A stretch of DNA of 64,000 nt from NCBI GenBank assembly GCA_963675035.1, contig OY776111.1, positions 37,093,131 through 37,157,130 on the forward strand, read 5' to 3'. Positions within the stretch are counted from its first letter, which is position 1, and the number at the start of each line of letters is the position of its first letter. Made by a program: the position numbers and the translations under genes. Under the pieces are notes generated by a model that was given only the letters and a program-made list of their open reading frames with translations, did no database searches and was not told the origin of the DNA. Source of the stretch: Allygus modestus. Lineage: Eukaryota; Arthropoda; Insecta; Hemiptera; Cicadellidae. This document shows, piece by piece, positions 1-11,790 of this stretch.

Positions 1-114
1 AACTATCACGTCACATGCCCAGCTGTTAGAGAAACCAAAATGACTGTCATATTGATATGCACCTAACCTCAAAATGGATTTTCCCGCCGTTTAGCAGACA
101 TTAGGCTAGTCAGC
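1..114 (+). repeat. Diverged copy of the repeat at 51249-51363
   Basis: The first ~110 bases align by eye in the same orientation to 51249-51363. They share a CACGTCACAT/GACGTCACAT block, CCAGCTG, CCTAACCTCAAAATG/CATAACCTCAAAATG and TAGCAGACA in the same order and spacing. The copy is cut by the window edge. I do not know the family. Confidence 0.6.
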
Positions 115-1060
115 TAATAAATAACCTTCAAAACAAGATGATATAACTCATGCAATCATAAAACCTAACCTTCCGGATGTAGCAAAGCACGTACTAACAT
201 TTTAAAGCCGGCTCTACTCTCTCGCCGATGTTTGCCGAGCGATGGCGAAGGCGAACGCAAGAATGAGCCGAATGCGGAGAGTTAATTCCCCGAAGTTCTA
301 AACCCGAACTGGCACTGTGGATACGCGCTAGCTGCAGCGGCTGGAGCCCTATCCACAAACACAGGTCGGGATCAGAACTTTTACCCTCCCTCCGACAACA
401 CCACACGTTTACGTTGGAGAGTGACGTCACAATTATTCAGTCCGATCAGTTCCCAAATCCGTATATGCTAGTGCTAAAAGAACGGTATTGAATCAAATTG
501 TATGACGTCACTATTACTTTCGTGAGGTCGTGGCTGTCAGCCAGCTATGTCACTAATCGCTGGTTGAGTACACTGGCAACCACGAGTGTTTTTTTACTTT
601 CATTTTAAGGTTTGGATGTGATCCCACTGAGATCCCAAATTTAAATTGTGTACCCACCTTAGTAATAATATCAAGAATTAATGGTATTTTTTTGAAAATG
701 TTAAATCATATGCGTTTTTTGGAATTGGCTTTTAAAATTTTGAGTTTGGGGGTTGAACATTTTAAGTACTTGAAATACTGTCATGTTGTATATAAAATTA
801 AGGCTAATTTAATTCTGAAAAGAATAGTTGTTATTTTACCTTTCTATCTTTATTCTTTCTTGTTATATTAAATAAAACGTAAATCCCTTTAAGCGCAAAA
901 CCGCACTTTTTTGACATTTTGAAACAAGATTTTGAAAAAACTACAGAGGATAAAAATTATTTTTTTCATATTAAAGCTTCTTTTGCATCTAATGTAAAAA
1001 GATCAATCCTGTAAAAAATGGTGAGGTGATTGGTATTTGATCACTTGACGTGGATTGACC
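115..1060. other. No gene seen; two TGACGTCA sites
   Basis: No convincing coding sequence. Perfect CRE/ATF-type octamers TGACGTCA occur at 422-429 and 503-510. The same octamer recurs near the provirus right edge (50.16-51.26 kb) and upstream of the second polymerase (62.1 kb). Confidence 0.4.
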
Positions 1061-1071
1061 CTCGCAACTGA

Positions 1072-1863
1072 TGGTAAAAATCACCGTTGTGGCGCGGGAT
1101 GGGGTAGGCTATCAAGTTATTGCTAGCCCTCTTATTCGAGTAAGAAGTCACTTTTAGCAACTATTTTGACGTGAATATATTCGTTAAAGTGTATGTAACA
1201 GAGGAATACATGGACGGTAAACGTGCAGACCAATTAAAGTCACAATTGACGGTAAAAAACACTGTTGTGGCGCGGGATGGGGTAGGCCATCAAGTTATTG
1301 CTACTCCTGCCCATGACATTACCGTACCTTTAGCAATGGGCGATTGTTGAACAGATTTCTCGGAGGCTCTTGTAACTTAGTTTAAACTAATTTTGATATT
1401 AAAATTCAAACTAATATATACTATCACACAAATTGGATGGTGGCCTCTGTTAGGGGTTGAAAATACTAAACAATGGAGTAAAATCACTTCTTTTTTACCC
1501 AGTCCTTGAGTATAATTTTGAAGTTTTTTAGTTTCAGTAATCTAATGTTGCTTGTCAGCTTGTTATAGAATCTATAAGCCAACACTCGAATGGACAGCCA
1601 TCTCTAGTTTCAGTATGCCTACATCTCGGAACATTGATATCCCTCTTAAACCGTAAGGTGTACCTGAGGGACTTTTTATCATATTGTCTTTTGTATGGGA
1701 TGAGAATTTACACAACAAAGGCAGTCAAGAAAACAACACTGTGGTGCAAAAAGGGGTAGCCAATGAAGATATAGCTAGCCCATTAACCATGACTTAAATT
1801 AGGCTACTTATAACAACGTCGTGTTGCGCCAAGCGCTAGGCTATGAAGTTATTTGTAGCCCTC
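1072..1863 (+). repeat. Diverged ~55-bp dispersed repeat, four copies
   Basis: Copies at about 1072-1130 and 1250-1308 share GTTGTGGCGCGGGATGGGGT followed by AGG(C/T)(C/T)ATCAAGTTATTGCTA. More diverged relatives lie at about 1729-1782 and 1816-1863. Spacing is irregular, so this is not a simple tandem array. Confidence 0.6.
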
Positions 1864-2149
1864 TCTTTGTTCATATAAGACCTGAATTAACAAATAGTTT
1901 GGCAATAATATATTCATTAATAGTGTAGGTAACTGAAAATTACCTATAATTAATACTTATGGGACCTTTTAAGACTGAAACAGGTGTACTATAATGAATT
2001 GATCAGGTTATGGAATGATGTAATTTAATAAATAGCAAGGAAAAAATAACAAAGAATACAAATTAAAAATATTAAAAATAAATAAATTAAACAAATTTAA
2101 CAAAAAACTTAACGTAGAAACAAAAAACTGAGCAAAGAACAATTGAATC

Positions 2150-2342
2150 GTTTATTACATAAACCCCATAACCTACATTTTTTCCAAATTTCCCTTTAAA
2201 TGAATTCAAAAACAACATTCAGGACTTTGAATTCCTTGGTAGATAACCATAAAAAATTAAATTAAAATATATGTTAATTTTGTTATAAATTAACATTTTC
2301 TTGATTCCCCAAAAAATTACTTATGGGGTTTATGTAATAAAC
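2150..2342. mobile_element. 193-bp MITE with 22-bp perfect terminal inverted repeats
   Basis: The left end 2150-2171 (GTTTATTACATAAACCCCAT...) is the exact reverse complement of 2321-2342. The AT-rich interior has no coding capacity. The superfamily is not assignable because the flanking target duplication is unclear; the next element begins at the adjoining base. Confidence 0.75.
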
Positions 2343-3072
2343 CAGGGGTCTTCAACCTACTTACCTTAAGGGCCAGATGAAAAATCTTTGGAGGTCAAGC
2401 GGGTAAACAACATCGTGGGGGGGAGTCCAGGGGTCCTCTCCAGAAATGTTGTAAAATGTAGGTTTTAAATGGTGAGTTTTACGGCGCTTTTGGTTGATAT
2501 TTTAACTTTGTTTACAATGTTACATTTATTTTAAATTTGTCAAGCTCAAATTGTTTTTATTTAAAAAAAATTGGATACAGTTTTTACTGATTTGAATATG
2601 TTTTCAAGGCTCAGTATTTTACACTTGCCTGAAAAAATTCATAGTTGCTAAGTCAGAAATTGATGATACATTGTTTAACAAAGGCTGACCCTTCTGAAAT
2701 TAGTATACTATGTTGAGTGCTTCCTACCCTGTCCCTACTCCCCTGCACGCAGCCACAACTTTACATGTTCACAATTCTTCTGTTAACAGCTCATTTATAC
2801 AAACAAGGAAAATATCTACGTTTACACACAAGAGGGATCGGAAATGACTGAAAAGAGACCTTTACCAGTGGATGGCAGTAATACTGTGAATGATGAATCA
2901 AATTATATATTAATTTTTTTAATACAATTATTGAATAAATTTGTCAGTAATGTATTAAGTATTATATATTGGGCTACATGTATTTGCACTGTTATATTGG
3001 GCTAACTGTGGGCTGCTTAATAACTTTTGGCGGGCCGAATGTGGTCTGCGGGCCATAGGTTGGAGAGTCCTG
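2343..3072. mobile_element. Non-autonomous hAT-like element
   Basis: The ends CAGGGGTCTTCAACCTAC (2343) and ATAGGTTGGAGAGTCCTG (to 3072) are imperfect inverted repeats of the CAGxGGTxxxCAACCT type common in hAT elements. The candidate 8-bp flanks (TAATAAAC and TAAAAATG) match poorly, so the target duplication is decayed or misjudged. No transposase ORF. Confidence 0.6.
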
Positions 3073-3190
3073 TAAAAATGATTCAATTACAGTTTAACCC
3101 TTATATTAATATAAAATATAATAATATTACTAATAAATAGACCTATCCTATTAAAAAAATAACGTCGAAATTAAAAGATAAGTTAGTCTA

Positions 3191-3414
3191 TTAACCCTTC
3201 CCAAGCGGTGACAGTGTTGCCGACTCACCGAATGAAAATTTAACACTAAAATAAACTAAGAAATTGACGAATGGTCTTCAGTAACTATAAATAACACGGT
3301 AACAACCTTACGATACAAACAAATTACATGTCGGGCGTATATATTTGTCATACGCTTGCAAGCATCAAATTTTTGCGTCGGCTATATATACGTCCAATGC
3401 TTGGGAAGGGTTAA
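3191..3414. mobile_element. piggyBac-type MITE flanked by TTAA
   Basis: TTAA CCCTTCCCAAGC at 3191 is mirrored by GCTTGGGAAGGG TTAA at 3399-3414. This gives perfect 12-bp terminal inverted repeats bounded by TTAA, the piggyBac target. The 224-bp interior is non-coding. Confidence 0.8.
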
Positions 3415-3799
3415 AAGTAGTTTTAGGATTGACTGTAGCGCCCACATGATAGCTATCATAAGCTTTTGTAGTGAAATGTTGTCAAATCTACAAGGAAGAG
3501 GAGACAATGCTACATAGGGGCCTACGGTGAAACAAAATTAATTTTATAATATTTAGTTTTAAGTTGTGTTAACAAATAACTTTTGAAATTTAGTTTTATT
3601 TTATTTGCATTGGTGAGAAATTGAGTTTTAATAGTCTAAGAACTGTTTAAGCAGTTACTAACCACTTAATATTAGTTAATAAATACATTTGTTTTTGATA
3701 AAATCATCCAAAGTAAACATATGTAGTTCACTGGCCCCAACAGGTGTCACTAGAGCAATCCTAAAGCTACTTTAAATAGACTATATTATAGCTAATTTA

Positions 3800-4520
3800 G
3801 TCTAATTTCTTGGAGGTGGCTGCTCCCACCCTCCAAATTGGGGGGGCAGGTGGCTGGGCCTGGTTGTAAAAGCCGGGATTGTATGGCGGTGGGGGGCATG
3901 GATGATATTGCTGGAAGGGGGGGGTGGTTGGAATGTTTGAGGTGGGCCAACGATGTACCTGGGTCCAAATGGTCCGGGTGGTCCAGCTATAGGTCCAGGT
4001 GGTGGTGGTCCGGGTGGTCCAGCTATAGGTCCAGGTGGTGGTGGTCCGGGTGGTCCAGGTGGTGGGTTTTGAAACTCAGGCTGGTGTACCAGAACTCCAG
4101 CTACCTCCGCCACCTCCTCCACCTACTCCTCCTGGTGCTCCGCTTGCTCCTCCCGCACTGATGGAGACCAGGATCGATCTGGGTAGTTCTGGGCAGGGTA
4201 GATCCTGGATTCATCTTCCTCTGCTCTTCCGCCACCTCTTGCTTCTCCCCTCCCTGCCCCCCTCCCGTCTCCCCTTCCATCTCCCCTACTTCCTCCCCTC
4301 CCGTCACCCCTACCGTCTCCCCTACTTCCTCCTCTCCCGGCTCCCCTCCCATGTCCCCTACCACCTCCCCTACCTCCTCCCCTACCTCTTCCCCTCCCGT
4401 CACCCCTGGCTGGTCCTCTCCCATCTCCCCTTCCTGCTGCTTCCCTGCCTTCTCCCCCCTCTGCTCCTTTAGCTGCTGGCCCCCTCTCGTCCCTCTTTCA
4501 TGGAGCTGTAGTATTTTTAC
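3800..4520. repeat. GGTCC-rich and CCCCT-rich low-complexity tract
   Basis: 3950-4060 repeats a GGTCCAGGTGGTGGTGGTCC-like unit, and 4240-4460 is a strand-asymmetric CCCCTxC minisatellite. Long reading frames exist on both strands only because the composition lacks stops. They encode Pro/Gly- or Glu-rich repeats with no domain, so I do not call genes. A similar tract lies at 52850-53440. Confidence 0.75.
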
Positions 4521-6053
4521 CACCCGCTCAACGTCTCCAAACAGAACTGAAACAATAGTCAACTGTATAAACATTTATTTAAAAATAAAAATAAATAACA
4601 ACCGCTTTGCAGCAAACCTGCGTACTCAGTGAAATTCCAATGCATATATATGTGTATTATTAACACAGCCAATTGGCAATATTTATTTACGAATAAGCGA
4701 TATATTAAATATTAACTAGTGGTCCTGTTGCTCGAATCCGAGCAAGCTTTTACCCAAGGAAAGAGTTGTCAGTTAAAGTTCGTCGGCCTCCTCCTCTTGG
4801 CCGTCCTGGTCGACGTCTTATAGTCTCCATTATGTCGAACGTTTTTTTGGTTATGTTTTGATTTTGTGCAAATAAAAACTGGTGTTTTGTTGCCAGCTGT
4901 ACGTTCAATAACCATTTTTTTCAGGGTCAGATTTTATTTGTTTAACCACTTCCTTAAATAAACAGCTGATTTCTCGATCGTTGGTTTGTAACTGCATATT
5001 ATGTCTATGGGGAAAATCGCGACTTTGACCCCATATTTTCCCATGTCCACGGTGACTTTTATAAATTTGTTAATTGATGGCAAAACTACATGCTAAGACC
5101 TTTCTAACGACACCTTGGACATGGTGATCGGTAGTACCACCGCTCCAAAACAATTATGACAAAAATATGCCTAGCGTATTAAAAATATAGATTAATTTCC
5201 ATTATAGTGAGAGTGAAGATGAGTATGAGTATTACGCAAATTTTTCTGCAATAAGGGTTAACATAATAATGGGTTTCTTTATCCAAATATCAAGAGAATT
5301 AGACTAGATGAAGTTACGTACCTGAATATACATTCATAAACAAGCCATCATGATCATCAATTTATATTAAAAAAATAAGGCGATTTTTGGGCAGAAGATT
5401 ATGGCCAAACTATTGGGTTGATTTTGATGATTTGCGTGTCGTTTGAAAGTCCTTAACATCTAGATGTGCCTTTTGGGGGTCTCAAGTCAGTGTGTGGAAC
5501 CAGAAACCCTTGGGAAGCCCTCAAAGTACGGTTTTGGCCCATTTAAATAACATTGGACAGCAACTCAAAACAAAAGAAGCAGAACAGCTGGGATTAAAGA
5601 TACAAACATATCGCACCGTTGGAATAACAAGGTTCTAACTGCACCAACAATATTTTTGAGAAAAATTAATTTAAAGTTTAAAATAGCTGTAGTACGTTAA
5701 GTATAACAGTTTTGGCCCCAATTTTTAAGTTATATACATTAAAGTCATTATTTTCCAATGATTGGATAAAAAAAAAATTAATTACTGATTTTTTGTAAAT
5801 TAAAGTCTTTTGCAGTTAGAACTTTGTTATTCTGTAAATGAGCATTTTCAGAATAACATAGTTCTAACTGCACATACAACCTTGTCAAATTAACATAACA
5901 TATAGTTTATAATAGGTTGATGATAAAAAAGTTCTTACTGCAAGATGTAAGTGAAACAACATTAACTTTATTTTTGTATTTTAAAGATATTTTGACAAAT
6001 TATACATAAAAGACTATTTACTCCGGGTTGTATTTACATTATCGTATTCCGGA
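4521..6053. other. No gene seen; one copy of a dispersed CAAACCTGCGTACTCAG motif
   Basis: 4610-4643 carries GCAGCAAACCTGCGTACTCA plus GTGAAATTCCAATGC, the motif repeated many times at 53.6-56.9 kb. 5620-5940 contains several GTTCTAACTGCA words that resemble the unit of the following minisatellite. Otherwise AT-rich and featureless. Confidence 0.5.
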
Positions 6054-6495
6054 TCCTAACTACAAGGATGTAAGTTACATCCTAACTACAAGGATGTAAG
6101 TTACATCCTAACTACAAGGATGTAAGTTACATCCTAACTACAAGGATGTAAGGTACATCCTAACTACAAGGATGTAAGTTACATCCTAACTACAAGGATG
6201 TAAGTTACATCCTAACTACAAGGATGTAAGTTACATCCTAACTACAAGGATGTAAGTTACATCCTAACTACAAGGATGTAAGTTACATCCTAACTACAAG
6301 GATGTAAGTTACATCCTAACTACAAGGATGTAAGTTACATCCTAACTACAAGGATGTAAGTTACATCCTAACTACAAGGATGTAAGTTACATCCTAACTA
6401 CAAGGATGTAAGTTACATCCTAACTACAAGGATGTAACTTACATCCTAACTACAAGTATGTAACTTACATCCTAACTACAAGTATGTAACTTACA
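6054..6495. repeat. 26-bp palindromic minisatellite, about 17 copies
   Basis: The unit is CTAACTACAA followed by GGATGTAAGTTACATC, about 17 units at a strict 26-bp period. Each unit contains the palindrome GGATGTAA-G-TTACATCC. The last three units change to GTATGTAACTTACAT, so the array decays at its right edge. The palindromic unit could form hairpins or cruciforms. Confidence 0.95.
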
Positions 6496-6593
6496 TAAAC
6501 GTATTGTATTTTTATAGATTTTGAACGAGTACCTAATAACTTACATAGGTACTTGTACATAAGAAGATTCTTTACTCCAGTTTTAAAACAACT

Positions 6594-8460
6594 TTATAGT
6601 ATTTCCCATCTTGTAGGGGCATGAAGGGGAAGGCTTTTTATGTCCTTTTTCTTGAGGTCACATATTTCAGGTGTTTTCTTTTGTACCTTAGGTTTTATTT
6701 CAAAGACTGAAACTGTGGAATCAAAGGTAGATGGCTCGGATTTTTTTCTGCGCCGTAAAGGTGTTTCTGTATGTCGAATGTTCGCAGTATTCATTGGCTC
6801 ATAAGGGTCATGAGACGATTTAAACTGCACAACACTGAGCTGCTGAGTAAATACTGAAACTGATGTTTTTGTAAAAGGGATGGTCTTGTAGTTTAGTAGT
6901 TTGACAGTTGCCGCAAAATCCTTAAAAATTAGATTCCTTCATCTGGATAACCTTGTAGGGATTACTGGTCGACACTGATTTTAGAATACGAACTAATCCA
7001 ATGAGTGAATAGAAATCTGTTGCCCTCATGGCCTTTTCGATCTGGCTGTGTGTGTTATCGACCTCCTGAACACAGGAGTGTCCTGGCAGCGAATATTTTA
7101 CAATAACGTTTTGTACATGTAGGTTTGATCTTATGAAATCAAGAATAGCATTTTACATAATCGAATTCCTGTTTTGGGGAACACATGAATCGCTCCAAAG
7201 CGTTATTTCGGTCAATTCATTTTCCTCAACGACAACATCTAGTATCTTTTTTAGGGCACTCGCAAAGTCATTTCCTGCTCTACCTGAAAGTGTTTCTGGC
7301 CAAAGTGCACAATACACCTTCTTGGTGACAGTAAAATATGCTGTAAGATTGTATATGTTTAGTTGTCTATAATAAAATAGGCTGCTGATGTCTGCGTGAG
7401 GCTGCTGATAATAACGTTCTGTAAATCGAATAGCAATACAGGTGGCTCTTTTTGATCTTTTTCTTTTTTACGAGATTCTCTCATATGAGTCTTCAGTAAC
7501 TGGTGGTGCTGAAAATTATCTTCTTGTTCTTCTGTCAAAGATTCTACTTTTTTGGCTACCTTGTAAGCTTCACAAACGTCACAACGGTCAGACTTTGGGT
7601 TATGAAACCCCAAGTTGAATTCCGTTGCAAAGATTCTGTAGTACATGGATTTTTTGCTGGTGGAATATCTTTTTCCTTACAATTTTCCACATAAAGGTTG
7701 TTCATTTTTGAGATAGTCAAATGAGAACCTAAATATGTTCTGTTTGTGTGACTGCGACAATAATGGGATTTGACGCTTGGAAATGATTTAATGTGCTCAC
7801 GGCAAAAATTAACATCGCCTTCAAGTTTTCTACGGTTGAACATACTTTTTCCTCTCTTATCTGGAGCTGGAGTGTTCGTATTCAAGTTCGTTGTAGCGTG
7901 AGCTGTGTAAATAGGCTTTTGGGAAATGGCCAGTGTTCCCAAATAAAACTGTTTACATACTTGAATTTTTTCACTCTTTACATTAAAAAAAATTAAAAGA
8001 ATACTTTATTCTGGAAGTTTTTTGTGGTTCGCCAATAGTTACTGAAGAACTATCACTTTCGTCACTAGCAATTTGTTCTTGTACAGGTACCGGCATTCTT
8101 TTTGGCCTAGCAGTTAGGGATCTATCTGTTGTGTTTAAAATGAAATGCCTCTTCTCCGTGGAAGTTTGCAATGTATAAAATGATAAATGAATCAGATCTT
8201 TCTTCGTCACTTATTTTAGAACTGCATTTGTACTTACAGGACACTGCACAGTTTTTAAGGGGTTTTTACCATTTTTGCTTTCACTTTCTTCCCTGTCTTG
8301 TTGATATACTACTTTACATACTCTACTTGAGCCTGTCTCCTTATGTTGATTTTACATTTAGAAGGGTCCGGTGTTTTCTTCCTTACATTTTTCTTTGGAG
8401 TGGTTGTGAATTCGTTCACTTCGTATCTGAAAAAATGGGGAATACTTATCAATAAAAAAA
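6594..8460 (-). pseudogene. Remnant of a multi-exon transposon-associated insect gene
   Basis: Fragments in several minus frames line up as one protein: an exon-like block from about 7946 down to 7556, containing TPAPDKRGK, REHIKSFPSVKSHYCRSHTN and a second block with EFNLGFHNPKSDRCDVC, then LLFDLQNVI near 7420, and a basic C-terminal part at 6594-6900. A plausible acceptor (GTATGTAAACAG) precedes the 7946 block. From memory this layout (HYCR motif, FNLxFHxPKxDxCxxC, DLQ) belongs to a large insect family probably derived from a DNA transposon; I cannot name the superfamily. Frame changes and stops in 6900-7400 indicate decay. An upstream piece at 8309-8455 may be another exon. Confidence 0.55.
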
Positions 8461-8572
8461 CCGTACGATTGTATATATACATCAGAGCGTTTTTGTAGGC
8501 ATATACATGCATATATATTGTGTAGCGGTTAAATACACATTGATGTATTGATTAGTCCCCACCCAATAGCCC

Positions 8573-8879
8573 AAGTTTAGTATACGCCTCCAAAACATTG
8601 TTCAGACGAAATACAACAGTGTGACCAACTGTTAGCAACGAACTTGTATAGGTGGAGTATGAAATACTCATTTAATTACGTACTAAGCGGGACATCAAAT
8701 CACACATAATAGTATTGAATATTAATTTATTCGATAAATAAAGTAACCTAACCTAACGGCCGTAACGCGCTGTATGAGTTGGTGTTCCGGATAATACGTA
8801 GGTAGAGGTTGCTAGAACTGTTAGCCTGCTAGCAACCCTAGCAACTAGTAGGGCAAACGGGAGGCGTATACTAAAGTTT
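8573..8879. mobile_element. MITE with TTTAGTATACGCCTCC ends
   Basis: AAGTTTAGTATACGCCTCC at 8573-8591 is the near-perfect reverse complement of GGAGGCGTATACTAAAGTTT at 8860-8879. The ~307-bp interior is non-coding. The superfamily is not determined. Confidence 0.6.
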
Positions 8880-9129
8880 CGTCAACCTTTTACTATTTTC
8901 TTGCCTATTTCAAGAAGCGCACACACTTTTTGTAGTGCAACGGAATTTAGTGTATTTAGGCCTAAGGGTTATTAATTAAAGTTTTTTTTAATATAAGTTA
9001 TAGGCTACTATGTATTATAGGCATAGTATTTTACAGCCTTATGAATATATGAGGTAAATATTTTGTTCGCTTGAACTTTTAGTTAGGCTACCAGAATAGG
9101 TACTTTGGTATTTTAAATTTAAACTCTTG

Positions 9130-10249
9130 TTACGAAATCGGATAACAAAAATGCTTATGTAGATTACACTTACAAGTCATTTTGTTCGTCGTCATTTTGA
9201 GTGACTGACTGATCTTCAAGAATCTCTTCCAAATCATTTCCAACTTCGTTGGGCCTTCGTAGTTCATTTTCGTCTGGTTCGTCTGGGTCAACATCAGGAT
9301 CAGGAATATGAAGATTGTCATGCACAACCATATTCAGTCTTATTTTACAATCTGGCTGATTAGATGTTCTCTTCTTCCTGGAAATAAACGATATGAATGT
9401 ACAGTATTGCGTATGTAAGTATGTTTTGTGGTTAGCAACATGAAAGTTAATTCTTCGGTATAGTGGCCTCAACTGCAAACTTTTTCATATTAACAAATAT
9501 GTTATAATAGGCATTCCTATATCTAAAAAAAACAAAGGTTAGAGTCGGAAAGTGATAATTACCTTAGTAATCTGAATCAGATTCAGTTTAAGCACAACGG
9601 TATCTACATATCAGACAGAGGCCGCTAATGTGCATTGCGCTGTATTAGCGGCCCCGTCTGAAACGTACGACTTTTGTGGTTAGTTATATAATTTATTTAA
9701 TGTTTTTTTATGAGACAGTTGACTTTCCGACCTTCAATTCTTATCAAATAACACTAATTGAGTACTTAAGTTGATATGTGTTAATATGAAAAGTTTGCAG
9801 TTCAGGCCACTATACCGAAGAATTACCGAAAGTTTTAAAGACTACAGTATATTAAACTTTTGTCATATTTTTGGTAGCTTACACCCATTCACTTTAGGTT
9901 AGCTCGCATATTGTTATAATAGAATGTAAAAGATTACATCAAATTTGGTGTTGTAGCCTAATACCGTTTTTCTTTGTGCCAACATGAGAAAATTAGGTGC
10001 ACCAATTATTATACAGTAAAGTAAGTTTGTTATGTCCTTAAAACTACTTTAGGCCTACCTTTTATAAGTAAGAACGCTGAAACCTTCATGTTTTTCAGAT
10101 GAAGAAGGTGGAATATATTCGTCTGAAGAATTATTATCACTGAACAAATCAGATAAACTTGACTCATCAAAAATGTCGTCAACTGTAACTTCCATTCTTG
10201 GTTTAATTATTACAAATGAATTAATAGGTTTCCAATTACTATGATACAC
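9130..10249 (-). pseudogene. Possible 5' exons of the 6.6-8.5 kb gene (acidic N-terminus)
   Basis: Two short minus-strand ORFs encode acidic, disordered-looking sequence: 9170-9400 (DPDVDPDEPDENE) and 10055-10200 (MEVTVDDIFDESSLSDLFSD). They sit upstream of the transposon-associated gene in the right orientation and could be its first exons, split by the fold-back element at 9449-9825. This is inference from position and composition; they could instead be unrelated. Confidence 0.25.
9449..9825. mobile_element. Fold-back element with ~50-bp inverted arms
   Basis: 9449-9500 and 9775-9824 are near-perfect reverse complements (core TTCGGTATAGTGGCCT). A second nested palindrome, GGCCGCTAAT...ATTAGCGGCC, lies at the centre (9619-9653), and GTCGGAAAGT/ACTTTCCGAC forms an intermediate arm. 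The element could fold along nearly its whole length. Confidence 0.75.
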
Positions 10250-10518
10250 TCATTAGTGTGTTCATACATAACCTTAAACACATCACCACTGCCTACTGCA
10301 TCAATAATGGACCCAGTTCATGAAACACCAAACAGCTGCTGCTACAAAACACAGCACAGCTGACTATGAATCAGTTAGAACCATGTTAACCCAAAACCAC
10401 CTTGTTGGCATTGCCAGATATAACTTTTTGATTCTTGCTAGTTCATTTATTTTCAAACAGATAGCATCCCAAGTCAGTTTATTGTATAGATACACTCATT
10501 AGGAAACAAACAAGACCA

Positions 10519-11336
10519 ATGAAAATGAAAGCTACTATTCCTTCTTGTTCTGATTTTTTACCATACCCTTCTACTTCTGCATCACCTCCAACTTCTGCTG
10601 GTTCTATTCTTCGCCAGGCTCGCCCTTGACTTCTGCATCACCCTCGACTTCTGCTGTCGGTTCTATTCTTCGTCAGGCTCTTACAATGACCCTGATCATC
10701 CCTGAGAAAACGACTGAGATGACTCCACCACCCGTCGTAAATCTTGAGGAGTGTCCTTCCGCTACATCTCGCTCACGTCCATCATCTCCTTCACCATCAT
10801 CCTCGAGATCCACCTCGTCATCGTCCTCTAGTTTGAGCTCCACCTAATCATCATCCTCGTCGAGATCTAGATCTGAAATATTTACTACCCCTTCAACTGA
10901 AACTCCGCCTTCTACAAGTTCAATCAGACCTTTAGTAATTTGCCCAAATAGTCAATCTCCTTCAGATAAATTCATACAATTAAAGTTAGTGCAAAGGATG
11001 TGCATACTTCCTGCACAACAATGCAATTATATTTTCAAAAAAGGTCCAAAGAAAGGTGAACGCTGTGCAAAATGTTGTATTTTAAATAATCAATTGTGCA
11101 GTTTTCATTTAAAACAAAAACAGAATGACAGCGTTTCTCTTTCTACAACACATCCATCAGTGAAACCAACCAAAACTCGGATTAATAGGCTTCCCAGAAA
11201 CAAACAATACTTCTTCGTCAAAACAATGGGTTTTTTAAAAGTGATGTTAAAATGTGGAAATCAACTCTACATTTTAAGATTGCCTAAAGATCATCCTGAA
11301 AAACCGAACAAAAAACTACTTAATCCGAAACAATAA
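10519..11336 (+). pseudogene. Ser/Pro-rich protein with C-terminal Cys/His motif, broken
   Basis: Left-most recognisable gene of the provirus accessory region. ATG at 10519 opens a Ser/Thr/Pro-rich stretch. A ~52-bp duplication (copies of TSASPxTSAxGSILRQA) shifts frame, and a stop (TAA, 10845-10847) interrupts the rest. The C-terminal part (11000-11336) is well preserved and basic, with a compact CNYIFKKGPKKGERC...CSFH pattern (Cys, Cys, Cys, His) that looks like a small zinc site. I recall similar C-KG-C-C-H patterns in proteins of large DNA viruses, but have not matched this one. Function unknown. Confidence 0.5.
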
Positions 11337-11428
11337 AGGAACAACTGAGTGGAAAAAATTGTAATAAAATTGCGCCCTGATCTGTCATGTGTGCACATCT
11401 CAGATGTCACTGGAGATTTTTGCTTGAA

Positions 11429-11503
11429 GGGTTTTCAGCAAGGGGTGTCATAAAAGTTACCACGGGGATAACTGGCTTGTTGCGGCCAAGTGTTCATAGC
11501 GAC
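11429..11503 (+). pseudogene. 28S rRNA fragment (peptidyl-transferase region)
   Basis: About 75 bases match the conserved eukaryotic large-subunit rRNA segment GTTACCACxGGGATAACTGG...CCAAGxGTTCATAGCGAC with a few substitutions (for example ACGGGG for the usual ACAGGG). Homology stops abruptly after GCGAC. It is a dispersed rRNA scrap, not a functional rRNA gene. Confidence 0.8.
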
Positions 11504-11705
11504 AAGGACGGTGAGGCTATTACTGTAGTCGGAGTCGATGACAACCTTCGTTTTGGGGCCCAAAGATGTTAACATCATTCGTTAAAATCTGTTTATGAAT
11601 ATTTTAATGTGTAATGCGAAGTGACCTTTGTAAGGAGGTCAATGCCGGCGTTGTATCGTGTACACATTGACAAAATAAGGATGTGCAGTTTTATGAGGAG
11701 GGGAG

Positions 11706-11712
11706 TATAAAA
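11706..11712 (+). promoter_or_regulatory. TATA box upstream of the 11.8-12.9 kb ORFs
   Basis: GGGAGTATAAAAGG lies about 85 bases before the first ATG (11791). The same G-rich TATAAAAGG context precedes other accessory genes of the provirus (13.95, 14.53, 48.45 and 49.76 kb). Confidence 0.6.
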
Positions 11713-11790
11713 GGTTGCAACGTAGGTGCACACTGAGTGCATTCGACTTTCAACTCCGGCCTGCCCACTTCTCTCAACTTCGTAAGTAAA

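Noticed and set aside
3802..4574. Pro/Gly-rich ORF resembling a collagen or formin-like protein
   Set aside because: Simple GGTCC/CCCCT repeats; no start context, domain or splice structure.
6054..6495. CRISPR-like array
   Set aside because: Repeat units are contiguous with no spacers, and the sequence is eukaryotic.
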